A DNA stretch of 64,000 nt from an uncultured Polaribacter sp. GTDB lineage: Bacteria > Bacteroidota > Bacteroidia > Flavobacteriales > Flavobacteriaceae. The position numbers and the translations under genes were made by a program. The notes under the pieces were generated by a model. It did no database searches and was not told where the DNA came from. It was given only the letters and a program-made list of their open reading frames with translations. Every line of letters begins with the position of its first letter. Position 1 is the first letter of the stretch. The stretch spans positions 62,001 through 126,000 of the forward strand of contig CAJWAC010000001.1 in NCBI GenBank assembly GCA_913020555.1. Direction: 5' to 3'. Below, in pieces: positions 10,916 to 20,768 of this stretch.

Positions 10916-11197
10916 CTATCTATTTCTTTTTATAGGACCAGTAAATTCATCAATACCTTCTTTAACACCATTAATTTCGCTATTAATATCTTTTACAATA
11001 CTATTATCTATGTTGTGCTCTTTGGAGGTATCATTAATCTCTTTCTTGATATCATTAGTGGCGTCTTTGACTTGTCTCATGCCTTTACCTAATCCTCTAG
11101 CTATGTCTGGAATTTTGTCTGCACCAAAAACCATAATCACAATTAACATAATTACAAAGATTTCTGGAGCTCCAATAAATAAATATAATGTACTCAT
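10916..11197 (-). CDS. tatA: TatA/TatE-like twin-arginine translocase subunit (copy 1)
   Basis: MSTLYLFIGAPEIFVIMLIVIMVFGADKIPDIARGLGKGMRQVKDATNDIKKE. Start set at the internal ATG (11197) rather than the upstream M (11209). Confidence 0.88.
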   Translation of the reverse strand: MSTLYLFIGAPEIFVIMLIVIMVFGADKIPDIARGLGKGMRQVKDATNDIKKEINDTSKEHNIDNSIVKDINSEINGVKEGIDEFTGPIKRNR

Positions 11198-11410
11198 AAT
11201 AGTGAACAAAGATAATAGTAATTGTAGAACCCTATTAAATAAAAAATAAAAAATAATTGCTAATAGATATTTAAGTGTATTTTTTTATAACAAAACTCAA
11301 ATTACCATGGTAAACTCCTAATAATTAATTGATATGCATAAAAATTTACATTTTGAAATAGCATCTTAACTAAAATAATTGTATCTTGTAAGTCCCTAAA
11401 ACCCCTCAAT

Positions 11411-11893
11411 ATGACCCCTTTAAAGAAAATTGCATCTCTTGCTCTCATTTTATTGTTGGCACTTTCTTTTAATAAAAAAGAAAATAAAAACGATTTAGAC
11501 TTACTAGTTAGCAATATTGAAACTATTCATAAATTTATAGATTTTCCATGCAAGCCTTCTAGATCTTTTCAACTAGAGGTTGAAACAGATATTACTAAAA
11601 GGATTAGAGGTGCTTACAACATCAATGTAAAAGTATTTGTTATTGAAATAGCTACTGGAGACAAAAAATTAGTTTCTCAAGAAAATTTGCAAGTTAAGAA
11701 GTTCGAAGGATCAATTATATCCAAAGAAAACAACACTAATTACAAAACTTCTAAATTACCAAATGGTGATCTAATCTTGGGAGGTTCAGAAAATGCCCCT
11801 TGTGAATTTAACAATCTTATTAAATATGACGCTGTTTATTACAGTTACATAAATGCCACAAACAAACTATTAAACTTAAAAAGATCCATTTAA
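11411..11893 (+). CDS. Hypothetical exported protein
   Basis: 160-aa ORF with hydrophobic N-terminus; no family recognised. Confidence 0.55.
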   Translation: MTPLKKIASLALILLLALSFNKKENKNDLDLLVSNIETIHKFIDFPCKPSRSFQLEVETDITKRIRGAYNINVKVFVIEIATGDKKLVSQENLQVKKFEGSIISKENNTNYKTSKLPNGDLILGGSENAPCEFNNLIKYDAVYYSYINATNKLLNLKRSI

Positions 11894-12035
11894 AAATCTT
11901 TTCAGCTTATTTTTCTATAATCAGAAACCTATTTTAGATTCTTCTCGGTGCCATATTAGTGTAAACAAAATTAAATAGTTTTAGATTTTTAATTAAGATT
12001 TTTTTTGATTGTTTATATTGCGTCAAAAAGCTACA

Positions 12036-14438
12036 ATGCCTAAAAATCCTGAGTTAGAACTTGCTGTCCAATTTATTGAAAAAACAAATAGAAACCTTTT
12101 TATTACTGGAAAAGCTGGAACAGGAAAAACAACTTTTTTACATAAAGTTAAAAATGAATCTCTAAAAAGAATGGTTATTGTAGCTCCTACAGGAGTTGCT
12201 GCAATTAATGCAAAAGGAGTAACAATTCATTCCTTTTTTCAAATGCCTTTCGGTCCAATTTTACCCAATCAAACTCATAATGGTCAACAACAACGCCGTT
12301 ATTCTAAAACAAAAATTGATATTATCAAATCTTTAGATTTGGTAATTATTGATGAAATTTCTATGGTTCGTGCAGATTTGTTAGATGGTATAGATCAAGT
12401 GTTGAGAAGATATAAGGATAGAAATAAAGTTTTTGGTGGTGCGCAAATATTAATGATTGGCGATTTACAACAATTAGCTCCAGTGGTAAAACCAAATGAA
12501 TGGAGTTTACTCAGAAATTATTACGAAACTGTCTATTTTTTTAGCTCTAAAGCCTTTCTAGAGGCCAATGTTGTTTCTATTGAATTAAAACATATCTATA
12601 GACAAAAAAATAAAGATTTTATCACAATTTTAAATGAAATTAGAAGTGATAAATTATCAGAAGCATCAACTAAGATTTTAAATAAAAGATATAATCCAAG
12701 CTTTTCTCCAAAAAATGATGATGGCTATATCACTTTAACCACTCATAACAGAAGAGCAAACACTATCAACCAATCTGAACTCAATAAACTCCATAATAAA
12801 AACTTCTTTTTTGATGCAAAAGTTACAGGAAAGTTCAGTGAAAATTCTTACCCCAATGATGAAAGATTAGCTTTAAAGATTGGAGCGCAAGTCATGTTTA
12901 TTAAAAATGATTCGTCACCAGAAAAAAGATATTTTAACGGAAAAATAGGAATTGTAACAGATATTACGAAAGAAAATGTAACCGTTAAATGCCCAAATGA
13001 GGTAGAAGAAATTGTTACAGAGAGAGAAATGTGGGACAATGTAAATTATTCTATTAATGAAGAAACCAAAGAAATAAAAGAGGATATCATTGGTTCATTT
13101 AAACAAATTCCTTTAAGATTGGCTTGGGCAATTACCATTCACAAAAGTCAAGGATTAACTTTTAATAAAGCTATTATTGATGCAGAAGCTTCTTTTGCGC
13201 ACGGACAAACCTATGTAGCGTTAAGCAGGTGCACGTCTTTGGATGGTTTAGTTTTAAAAACACCAATTACCAGCAGCGCTATAATAAATGATACAACTGT
13301 AACTGAGTTTACAGAAGGTGTTGAAGAAAATCATCCTGATGAAAGTGTATTAAATACATCCGAAAAAGAATTCCAACTCAATTTAATTTCAGAAGTATTT
13401 AATTATAGCCATTTATTATACCCCGCAACACGTTTAATTGATATATTCTACAAAAATAAAAGCTCTATAAAAGGAGATATAATTGACCATTTACAAACCA
13501 TAAAGGATGATGGAATTGTAGCTTTAATGAAAGTTTCTAACGGGTTTAAAATTCAGTTAAGTGCAATTTCAGAAGATAACATACTTCCTGAAAATAGTAC
13601 GTTAGTTCAAGATCGTTTTATAAAAGGAGTAGATTATTTCTTATCAAAAACCATTACTAATATTACACAACCACTATCTAAAGTTTCATTTTTTTCAGAT
13701 AATAAAGCCGTAAAAAAAGACTTTACAAAACAATTTGACAATTTACAGGAAAAACTATCAGAAAAAGTTTTTGTGCTAAAAAAAATGACAGAAAGTTTTA
13801 AAGCGCAAGAATATTTACAAGTAAGAGCTAATGCTGTTTTACAAAAAACAGCACCTAAAAAAAAGGAAAAATTATCCACCAGAAAAGATCCTTTATTGGC
13901 TTTAAAATTAAGAGAATTACGAGATGAAATAAGAATTTCTGAAAATATCCCTGCTTTTCAAATATTTACTCAAGAAACACTGTATGCTATTTGTGATGCT
14001 TTGCCACGATCTGAAAAAGAGCTCTTAAAAGTAAATGGGATGGGTAAAATACGTGTAAAAAAATATGGAAGTGAAATTCTAGAAATTCTAGAAATTTATT
14101 GCAAAGCAAACGGTATTGATAAATTTAACAAACAAAAGAAAGAAGATAAAAAATCGACCAAACAAATTACATTAGAATTATTCAAAACAGGATTATCTCC
14201 TAAAGAAATCGCTAAAGAACGCAGTTTAACATTAAATACTATTCAAAGCCATTTAATGACATTTATACCAATTGGTGATGTGGATATTTTAGAATTGATA
14301 GCACTAAAACGTTATAAAAAAATTATTAACCAAATTGAAGCTGTAGAATTTAAAAACCTCACAGAGTTGAAAGAAAAAGTAGATAAATCTTTTACTTTTA
14401 TGGAATTGCGTATGGTGCTATTATCTATGGAAAAATAA
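12036..14438 (+). CDS. PIF1-like DNA helicase with C-terminal HRDC-like and helix-turn-helix domains
   Basis: FITGKAGTGKTTFLHKV (Walker A), LVIIDEISMVRADLLDGID (Walker B), LAWAITIHKSQGLTF, YVALSRC; C-terminus has LRDEIRISENIPAFQIFTQETLYAICDALPRSEKELLKVNGMGKIRVKKYG and a helix-turn-helix-like segment. Start moved to ATG 12036 from the upstream TTG. Confidence 0.88.
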   Translation: MPKNPELELAVQFIEKTNRNLFITGKAGTGKTTFLHKVKNESLKRMVIVAPTGVAAINAKGVTIHSFFQMPFGPILPNQTHNGQQQRRYSKTKIDIIKSLDLVIIDEISMVRADLLDGIDQVLRRYKDRNKVFGGAQILMIGDLQQLAPVVKPNEWSLLRNYYETVYFFSSKAFLEANVVSIELKHIYRQKNKDFITILNEIRSDKLSEASTKILNKRYNPSFSPKNDDGYITLTTHNRRANTINQSELNKLHNKNFFFDAKVTGKFSENSYPNDERLALKIGAQVMFIKNDSSPEKRYFNGKIGIVTDITKENVTVKCPNEVEEIVTEREMWDNVNYSINEETKEIKEDIIGSFKQIPLRLAWAITIHKSQGLTFNKAIIDAEASFAHGQTYVALSRCTSLDGLVLKTPITSSAIINDTTVTEFTEGVEENHPDESVLNTSEKEFQLNLISEVFNYSHLLYPATRLIDIFYKNKSSIKGDIIDHLQTIKDDGIVALMKVSNGFKIQLSAISEDNILPENSTLVQDRFIKGVDYFLSKTITNITQPLSKVSFFSDNKAVKKDFTKQFDNLQEKLSEKVFVLKKMTESFKAQEYLQVRANAVLQKTAPKKKEKLSTRKDPLLALKLRELRDEIRISENIPAFQIFTQETLYAICDALPRSEKELLKVNGMGKIRVKKYGSEILEILEIYCKANGIDKFNKQKKEDKKSTKQITLELFKTGLSPKEIAKERSLTLNTIQSHLMTFIPIGDVDILELIALKRYKKIINQIEAVEFKNLTELKEKVDKSFTFMELRMVLLSMEK

Positions 14439-14464
14439 TTTTTTTAGGTCAAGAAAGCTATCTG

Positions 14465-16246
14465 TTAAGCAGTAACTTCAATTAATTTATTTCTGTAAGC
14501 GGTTAATAATTTTGATTTTGAAATAAAACCTATGTAAATATTCCCTTTAATAACTGGTAAATTCCAAGCGCCACTTTCTTTAAATTTTCGCATTACTTTA
14601 GTTACAGAATCATCATATTGAATCGTTTCTGGAGCTACTTTCATAACGGTTTCTACACGAACACTTTGATACATTTCTGAATCAAACATTATTGGTCGAA
14701 TGTCGTCTAACAAAACAATACCCAAAAAATGATGTTTTTCATCTATCACAGGAAAAATATTTCTTGTAGATTTTGCTACTGCTTTTTTTAGCATATCACC
14801 CAATAACATATCTGGATGTACTACTTTAAAATTAGTTTCAATTAATTGACTAATTTGCATCATCATTAACACATTTTTATCCTTATTATGTGTAATTAAT
14901 TCTCCTCTTTGAGCTAGTTTATAGGTATAAATTGAATTTGAAATAAAGTACTTGGTAAAAGCAAAAGAAATGGCTGCCACTAACATTAATGGCACAAATA
15001 AATCATAACCTCCGGTAATTTCTGCAATTAAAAAAATGGCTGTTAAAGGTGCGTGTAAAACACCGGCCATTAAACCTGTCATGCCAATTAACGTAAAATT
15101 AGCCTCAGAAACTTGAAAACCCAAACCCAAGTTATTAATGATTTTAGCAAAGGCATTTCCTAACGCACTTCCCATAACCAAAGTAGGAATAAAAATTCCT
15201 CCAACACCTCCAGCAGCAAAAGTTGTACTCATGGCTATTGCCTTAAAAAAAGTAATTAATAATAGCAGCATAATTACAATCCAAATATTGGTTTCATTAA
15301 AAGAAAACGGTGTGTTTCCAATAGCTTCAATATGATTTCCTTTTAGCAAATTATTTATTAATCCATAACCTTCACCATATAAAGAAGGCATCAAAAATAA
15401 AATAAAACCAATAACAAGACTGCCAATTATTAAACGCGTAAAACGCTTTTCAAAGCGATGAAAAAACTTACGAATAGAAAAGTAAATGAATGAAAAATAT
15501 ACAGAGACTATTCCTGTAAAAACTCCAAATATAACATAAAAACCAATGTCATTTATTTGAAATTTATCGTTCAATTCAAAACCCAATAGTACATCTGTAC
15601 CTAAAAAAAGATAAGAAGTTATTATAGCTGCCACAGAAGCCAATAAAAGCGGCACGAGTGACACAAATGCAATATCTAAACTAAATACTTCTAAAGCAAA
15701 AACAATCCCTGCAATTGGCGCTTTAAACATAGAGGACATTGCTCCTGCAGTTGCGCAACCAATTAATAGCATTCTGGTTTTGGTATTCATGTGGAATAAC
15801 TGAGAAGTGTAAGAAGCCAAAGCTGTTCCTGCACTTACTGCTGGCCCCTGCAACCCAACAGAACCTCCAAAACCGACTGTAATTGGTGCTGTAATTAAAG
15901 AAGCAAAAATATTATATTTTGGTATGATTCCTTTTCGTTTAGAAATGGCATAAAGTGTTGTTGAAATACCGTGACCAATATGTTTTTTTAACCATTTTTT
16001 TTTGATTATTGTTACAACAAACAAGCCAATAATAGGAAAAATAAAATATAAAGAGTTTTGAAATTTTTTAAAAAAATCGATGGATAAAAGTAATTGAATA
16101 TAGTGTGTGAAATTTTTAAGTAAAACTGTTCCTATTCCTGCTAAAAAACCCACTAAAATACTTAATACATAAACAAACTGACGCTCAGAGATATTTTTAT
16201 ATCTCCAGAGTAAAATGCGTTTTAAATATTTGTTTTTTGTTGGCAT
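14465..16246 (-). CDS. ClC-family chloride channel/antiporter with CBS domains
   Basis: VGFGGSVGLQGPAVSAG, GCATAGAMSSMFKAPIAGIVFALE, AGGVGGIFIPTLVMGSALG; C-terminal CBS pair. Confidence 0.93.
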   Translation of the reverse strand: MPTKNKYLKRILLWRYKNISERQFVYVLSILVGFLAGIGTVLLKNFTHYIQLLLSIDFFKKFQNSLYFIFPIIGLFVVTIIKKKWLKKHIGHGISTTLYAISKRKGIIPKYNIFASLITAPITVGFGGSVGLQGPAVSAGTALASYTSQLFHMNTKTRMLLIGCATAGAMSSMFKAPIAGIVFALEVFSLDIAFVSLVPLLLASVAAIITSYLFLGTDVLLGFELNDKFQINDIGFYVIFGVFTGIVSVYFSFIYFSIRKFFHRFEKRFTRLIIGSLVIGFILFLMPSLYGEGYGLINNLLKGNHIEAIGNTPFSFNETNIWIVIMLLLLITFFKAIAMSTTFAAGGVGGIFIPTLVMGSALGNAFAKIINNLGLGFQVSEANFTLIGMTGLMAGVLHAPLTAIFLIAEITGGYDLFVPLMLVAAISFAFTKYFISNSIYTYKLAQRGELITHNKDKNVLMMMQISQLIETNFKVVHPDMLLGDMLKKAVAKSTRNIFPVIDEKHHFLGIVLLDDIRPIMFDSEMYQSVRVETVMKVAPETIQYDDSVTKVMRKFKESGAWNLPVIKGNIYIGFISKSKLLTAYRNKLIEVTA

Positions 16247-16348
16247 TTTTTAAGATTATTATTGCAATTCAAGCCTTTCACTTGGTGCTGCATTCTATTA
16301 ATTCTAAATATAGATTACTTCTTAATTCTTCTTAGTAAAGATGATTTT

Positions 16349-17053
16349 CTATTTTGTTGATAAAATATCAGTACCTAAATATTTATCATCTTTATTGTAA
16401 TACCAAACTCTCTTTTTTGGCATTTTTACACCATTAATAATTTCTAAACCTGATAATAAAATATACTCTCCACTATCTTTGGCTTCTTTAAAAAATTGAT
16501 ACACCTCCATAGCATAGGTTTTTGGGTTGAAATAAAAATACCAAGTATCTTTCCCTATTTCTTTGTTATAAGTTACTTTCAAAATAAGATACTCCTTCCC
16601 TTTAAAATTTCCTTTTTCCACTTTTTGATGAATAATTGTGCCGTCATCTTTCAACTTCATGGGTAAACCATATAAATACGTATAGTAATTTTTGTAAAGA
16701 TTTGCTCTTTCTTTATTTAAATTATATTTCTTTTTTATTTCCTCTGGTGGATTTTCATCACCATTAAAACTGGTTTTAAACTCATTTTTTGAGAGCGTAA
16801 AGTTTGTAATTATTGTATCTCTTTTAGCAGTGACAGAAAAATATTCTTTAGGTAAATTAATCTTGATTTCACTTTTTCTCAGAGCATTTTTTGGAGTTTC
16901 CATCGTTACTAGTAATTCTCCTTGAAAAGTTGCCCAATTGTTATTTGGATCATGAAATTGAATTGCTTTATCTAATAATTCTTTACCAGTGATTTCTTGT
17001 GAAAATGAAATAATTGATGAAAAAAGCAATAAAAGTGTGGTTAGATTTTTCAT
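16349..17053 (-). CDS. DUF6503-like exported protein
   Basis: Signal peptide plus GKELLDKAIQFHDPNNNWATFQGELLVTMETP..., resembling a Bacteroidetes exported family. Confidence 0.65.
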   Translation of the reverse strand: MKNLTTLLLLFSSIISFSQEITGKELLDKAIQFHDPNNNWATFQGELLVTMETPKNALRKSEIKINLPKEYFSVTAKRDTIITNFTLSKNEFKTSFNGDENPPEEIKKKYNLNKERANLYKNYYTYLYGLPMKLKDDGTIIHQKVEKGNFKGKEYLILKVTYNKEIGKDTWYFYFNPKTYAMEVYQFFKEAKDSGEYILLSGLEIINGVKMPKKRVWYYNKDDKYLGTDILSTK

Positions 17054-17063
17054 ACATTAAAGG

Positions 17064-17093
17064 TAAAAAAAAATCCTGCTTTCGCAGGATTTT
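17064..17093 (-). terminator. Rho-independent terminator of aspS
   Basis: AAAATCCTGC (17070-17079) TTTC GCAGGATTTT (17084-17093), A-run on + at 17065-17073 (U-tract for the minus strand). Confidence 0.85.
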
Positions 17094-17098
17094 AAAAT

Positions 17099-18853
17099 TT
17101 ATTCTTGAATATCTAGTTTCAAACTTAATTCTTTTAGCTGATCGTCATCAATAAATGCAGGTGCATCAATCATAACATCTCTACCCGAGTTATTTTTAGG
17201 AAATGCAATAAAATCTCGAATAGTTTCTTGTCCTCCTAAAATAGCAACCAACCTATCTAAACCAAAAGCCAAACCTCCATGAGGAGGTGCTCCATACTCA
17301 AAAGCATCCATTAAGAAACCAAATTGAGCTTTTGCTTCTTCTTCAGAAAAACCTAAATGTTTTAACATGGTTGCTTGAATTTGTTTATCATGAATTCTAA
17401 TAGAACCTCCTCCAATTTCATTTCCATTTAAAACCAAATCATACGCATTTGCTTTTACTTCTCCAGGTTTAGAATCTAATAATTCTAACTGACCAGGTTT
17501 TGGTGATGTAAATGGATGGTGCATTGCATGATAATGACCCGTTTCTTCATCTAACTCTAACAATGGGAAATCAATTACCCAAAGTGGAGCAAACACTTTT
17601 GGGTCTCTTAACCCTAATCGCTCTGCCAATTCCATACGTAATGCAGACATTTGTGCTCTTACTTTATTAGTTTCACCAGATAAAACACAAACTAAATCAC
17701 CAGGTTTTGCCCCTGTAACCTCAGCCCATTTTGCTAAATCTTCTTGATTGTAAAATTTATCAACAGAACTTTTAAAAGTACCGTCTTCATTAACTCTGCA
17801 ATAAATCATCCCTAAGGCACCTACTTGTGGTCTTTTAACCCATTTAATTAGGTTGTCAATTTCTTTTCTAGTATACTTATTGCCTCCAGGAACAGCAATA
17901 CCAATTACCAATTCTGCGTTGTTGAAAACTCCAAAATCTTTATGTTGAGTTACTGCATTTAAGTCGCCAAATTCCATTCCAAAACGAATATCTGGTTTAT
18001 CATTTCCATACAAACGCATAGCATCATCAAACAACATTCTTGGGAATTTATCGACCTCTACATTATTAATTTCTTTTAATAAGTGACGTGTTAATCCTTC
18101 AAAAATATTTAAGATATCTTCTTGCTCAACAAACGCCATTTCACAGTCAATTTGTGTAAATTCTGGTTGTCTGTCAGCACGTAAATCTTCGTCTCTAAAA
18201 CATTTTACAATTTGGAAATATTTATCCATTCCACCAACCATTAATAGTTGTTTGAAGGTTTGTGGACTTTGTGGTAATGCATAAAACTGCCCTTCATTCA
18301 TTCTAGAAGGAACTACAAAATCTCTTGCGCCTTCTGGCGTAGATTTTATTAAATATGGAGTTTCTACTTCTATAAATTCTTGATCAGACAAGTATTTACG
18401 AACTTCCATTGCTACTTTATGACGAAAAATCAAACTATCTTTTACTGGATTTCTTCTAATGTCCAAATATCTATATTTCATTCGGATATCTTCTCCACCA
18501 TCAGTTTCATCTTCAATAGTAAAAGGTGGTAATTTGGCTTCATTTAAAATTGTCATTTCAGACACTAAAACTTCAATTTCTCCAGTAGGAATATTTTTGT
18601 TTTTAGATTCTCGCTCAATCACAGTTCCTTTAACTTGAATCACAAATTCTCTACCTAGAGATTTTGCTTTTTCCATCATTTCTTTTGGAGTGCGCTCTTC
18701 ATCAAAAATTAATTGCGTAATTCCATATCGGTCTCTTAAATCAACCCAAATCATAAAGCCTTTATCACGACTTTTTTGAACCCAACCAGACAATGTTACT
18801 TCTGAATTAATGTGTGATGCTCTTAATTGACCACAAGAATGACTTCTGTACAT
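17099..18853 (-). CDS. aspS: Aspartyl-tRNA synthetase
   Basis: Full-length class II aa[28 protein letters not shown]..., [32 protein letters not shown]. Confidence 0.97.
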   Translation of the reverse strand: MYRSHSCGQLRASHINSEVTLSGWVQKSRDKGFMIWVDLRDRYGITQLIFDEERTPKEMMEKAKSLGREFVIQVKGTVIERESKNKNIPTGEIEVLVSEMTILNEAKLPPFTIEDETDGGEDIRMKYRYLDIRRNPVKDSLIFRHKVAMEVRKYLSDQEFIEVETPYLIKSTPEGARDFVVPSRMNEGQFYALPQSPQTFKQLLMVGGMDKYFQIVKCFRDEDLRADRQPEFTQIDCEMAFVEQEDILNIFEGLTRHLLKEINNVEVDKFPRMLFDDAMRLYGNDKPDIRFGMEFGDLNAVTQHKDFGVFNNAELVIGIAVPGGNKYTRKEIDNLIKWVKRPQVGALGMIYCRVNEDGTFKSSVDKFYNQEDLAKWAEVTGAKPGDLVCVLSGETNKVRAQMSALRMELAERLGLRDPKVFAPLWVIDFPLLELDEETGHYHAMHHPFTSPKPGQLELLDSKPGEVKANAYDLVLNGNEIGGGSIRIHDKQIQATMLKHLGFSEEEAKAQFGFLMDAFEYGAPPHGGLAFGLDRLVAILGGQETIRDFIAFPKNNSGRDVMIDAPAFIDDDQLKELSLKLDIQE

Positions 18854-18954
18854 TTCATCTAAAATTTAGGGGACAAAATTAATCAAATTTAAAAGAAATC
18901 CGAATAGTTTTATAAGTTGATTTATAACAGTAATTTATTTGTAAATTTGATATT

Positions 18955-19314
18955 ATGAGCGTAATTAATATTCAAAAAAAATTTAACTTATTTCAAGATC
19001 ACTGGTCGCCAAAGAAAATTGGAGAATTAAATGGACAGCAAATTTTATTGGCAAAAATAAAAGGAGAATTCATTTTTCATAAACATGAAAATGAAGATGA
19101 GTTATTTTTAGTAAAAAAGGGGGTTTTAGAAATGCATCTGCGTGATGAAATTATCACTATAAATGAAGGTGAATTTTATATTGTACAAAAAGGAATAGAG
19201 CACAAACCTGTTGCTAAAGAGGAAGTGCATATATTATTGTTTGAACCGCTTTCTATAAAACATACTGGAAACGTTGTTGCAGATATTACTGTGGAAACCT
19301 ACGAATCTATTTAG
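18955..19314 (+). CDS. Cupin-domain protein
   Basis: GEFIFHKHENEDELFLVKKGVLEMHL...GEFYIVQKGIEHKPVA. Confidence 0.88.
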   Translation: MSVINIQKKFNLFQDHWSPKKIGELNGQQILLAKIKGEFIFHKHENEDELFLVKKGVLEMHLRDEIITINEGEFYIVQKGIEHKPVAKEEVHILLFEPLSIKHTGNVVADITVETYESI

Positions 19315-19448
19315 AATGAACTGCTTTTGCTAGCAAAACTCCTTTACATTTTTTTAAATCAAAAGATTTTTCTCTTATAATAGAAAATAAAGCTACGATT
19401 AATGAGGTAGAAATTACTAATTTTGAAACGTTATCAATAAGATAAAAA

Positions 19449-20120
19449 ATGAGTAAACTGTATTTAGTGCCCACACCTATCGGTAACTTAGAAGATATGA
19501 CTTTTAGAGCAATCCGAGTTCTAAAAGAAGTCGATTTTATTTTAGCAGAAGACACGCGTACAAGTGGAAAACTGCTGAAACATTTTGAAATTAATACGCA
19601 TATGCATAGTCATCATATGCACAATGAACACAAATCTGTAGAAGGAATTTTAAATAGAATAAAAAGTGGAGAAACTTGCGCAGTTATTTCTGATGCAGGT
19701 ACACCTGCAATTTCTGATCCTGGATTTTTATTGACAAGAGCTTGTGTAGATAATAATATTGATGTGGAGTGTTTACCTGGCGCAACTGCTTTTGTACCTG
19801 CTTTGGTAAATTCTGGTTTACCTAATGATAAATTTGTTTTTGAAGGTTTTTTACCTGTAAAAAAGGGAAGACAAACACGCTTAAAAATTCTAGCAGAGGA
19901 AACCAGAACTATGATTTTTTATGAATCTCCCCATAAACTTTTAAAAACATTAGGAAATTTTGTGGAATATTTTGGAGCTAGTAGAAAAATTTCTGTTTCT
20001 AGAGAATTGACAAAACTTTTTGAAGAAACCAAAAGAGGAACTGCCAAAGAAGTTTTAGAATATTACACCAATAAACCCGCCAAAGGTGAAATAGTTATTG
20101 TTGTTCAAGGTGCAAAATAA
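19449..20120 (+). CDS. rsmI: 16S rRNA (cytidine(1402)-2'-O)-methyltransferase
   Basis: MSKLYLVPTPIGNLEDMTFRAIRVLKEVDFILAEDTRTSGKLLKHF...ISDAGTPAISDPGFLL. Confidence 0.96.
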   Translation: MSKLYLVPTPIGNLEDMTFRAIRVLKEVDFILAEDTRTSGKLLKHFEINTHMHSHHMHNEHKSVEGILNRIKSGETCAVISDAGTPAISDPGFLLTRACVDNNIDVECLPGATAFVPALVNSGLPNDKFVFEGFLPVKKGRQTRLKILAEETRTMIFYESPHKLLKTLGNFVEYFGASRKISVSRELTKLFEETKRGTAKEVLEYYTNKPAKGEIVIVVQGAK

Positions 20121-20225
20121 AATTCCATCTTAACTATTATTTTAAAGGCAGTCCTAAAACATATTTAATTATTCTAATCTATTTTTCAATTTAAAGCAAA
20201 CTAACGTTTGTGCATTATTTTATAT

Positions 20226-20564
20226 GTAATGGCAGAGTCTGACAATTTTTTTGATAAAGTTTACGTTGTTGCTCGTAAAATTCCTTTTGGCAGAGTAACC
20301 AGTTATGGAGCCATTGCCACCTATTTAGGTGCTGCAAGATCTGCAAGAATGGTTGGCTGGGCCATGAATAACTCGCATACTCAAAAAGAGGAAGTTCCTG
20401 CACACAGAGTGGTTAATAAAAAAGGATTACTAACAGGTAAACATCACTTTAAGGGCACAAATTTAATGCAACAACTTTTAGAAAATGAAGGTATAAGAGT
20501 AGTTGACAATCAAATTCAAGATTTAGAACAAGTTTTTTGGAACCCATCAAAAGAATTGTACTAG
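20226..20564 (+). CDS. Alkyltransferase-like (ATL) protein of the MGMT family
   Basis: MGMT C-terminal fold: YVVARKIPFGRVTSYGAIATYLG...EVPAHRVVNKKGLLTGKHHF. The acceptor Cys of PCHR is replaced by Ala. Start placed at MAESDN (20226 or 20229). Confidence 0.88.
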   Translation, partial: VMAESDNFFDKVYVVARKIPFGRVTSYGAIATYLGAARSARMVGWAMNNSHTQKEEVPAHRVVNKKGLLTGKHHFKGTNLMQQLLENEGIRVVDNQIQDLEQVFWNPSKELY

Positions 20565-20686
20565 AATTCTCTTGCATTATTATTCTAATAATTACACAAA
20601 TTAGAATTCAAAAAACACCATAATCTTCAACTATTCACACATAAGTAAACACAATTTGTTAGCTTTATTTTATGACATCTAAGCCT

Positions 20687-20694
20687 TATCTTTG
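20687..20694 (+). promoter_or_regulatory. Putative Bacteroidetes -7 promoter element upstream of mrp
   Basis: TATCTTTG matches TAnnTTTG; no clear -33 TTG at canonical spacing. Confidence 0.45.
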
Positions 20695-20768
20695 CAGTAC
20701 AATTAAAGGACAAAAAAGTCTTACAGTTATTTACCTAAAATATAATTTTTAGAGTCTAAAAGCTAAAT

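Noticed and set aside
11302-11514. Minus-strand ORF 11302-11514
   Set aside because: Overlaps the start of the exported protein gene at 11411; no family signal.
16355-16363. Isolated TGTTGATAA motif at the end of the DUF6503-like gene
   Set aside because: Single occurrence in coding sequence, expected in an AT-rich genome; unlike the cluster at 45.4-46.0 kb.
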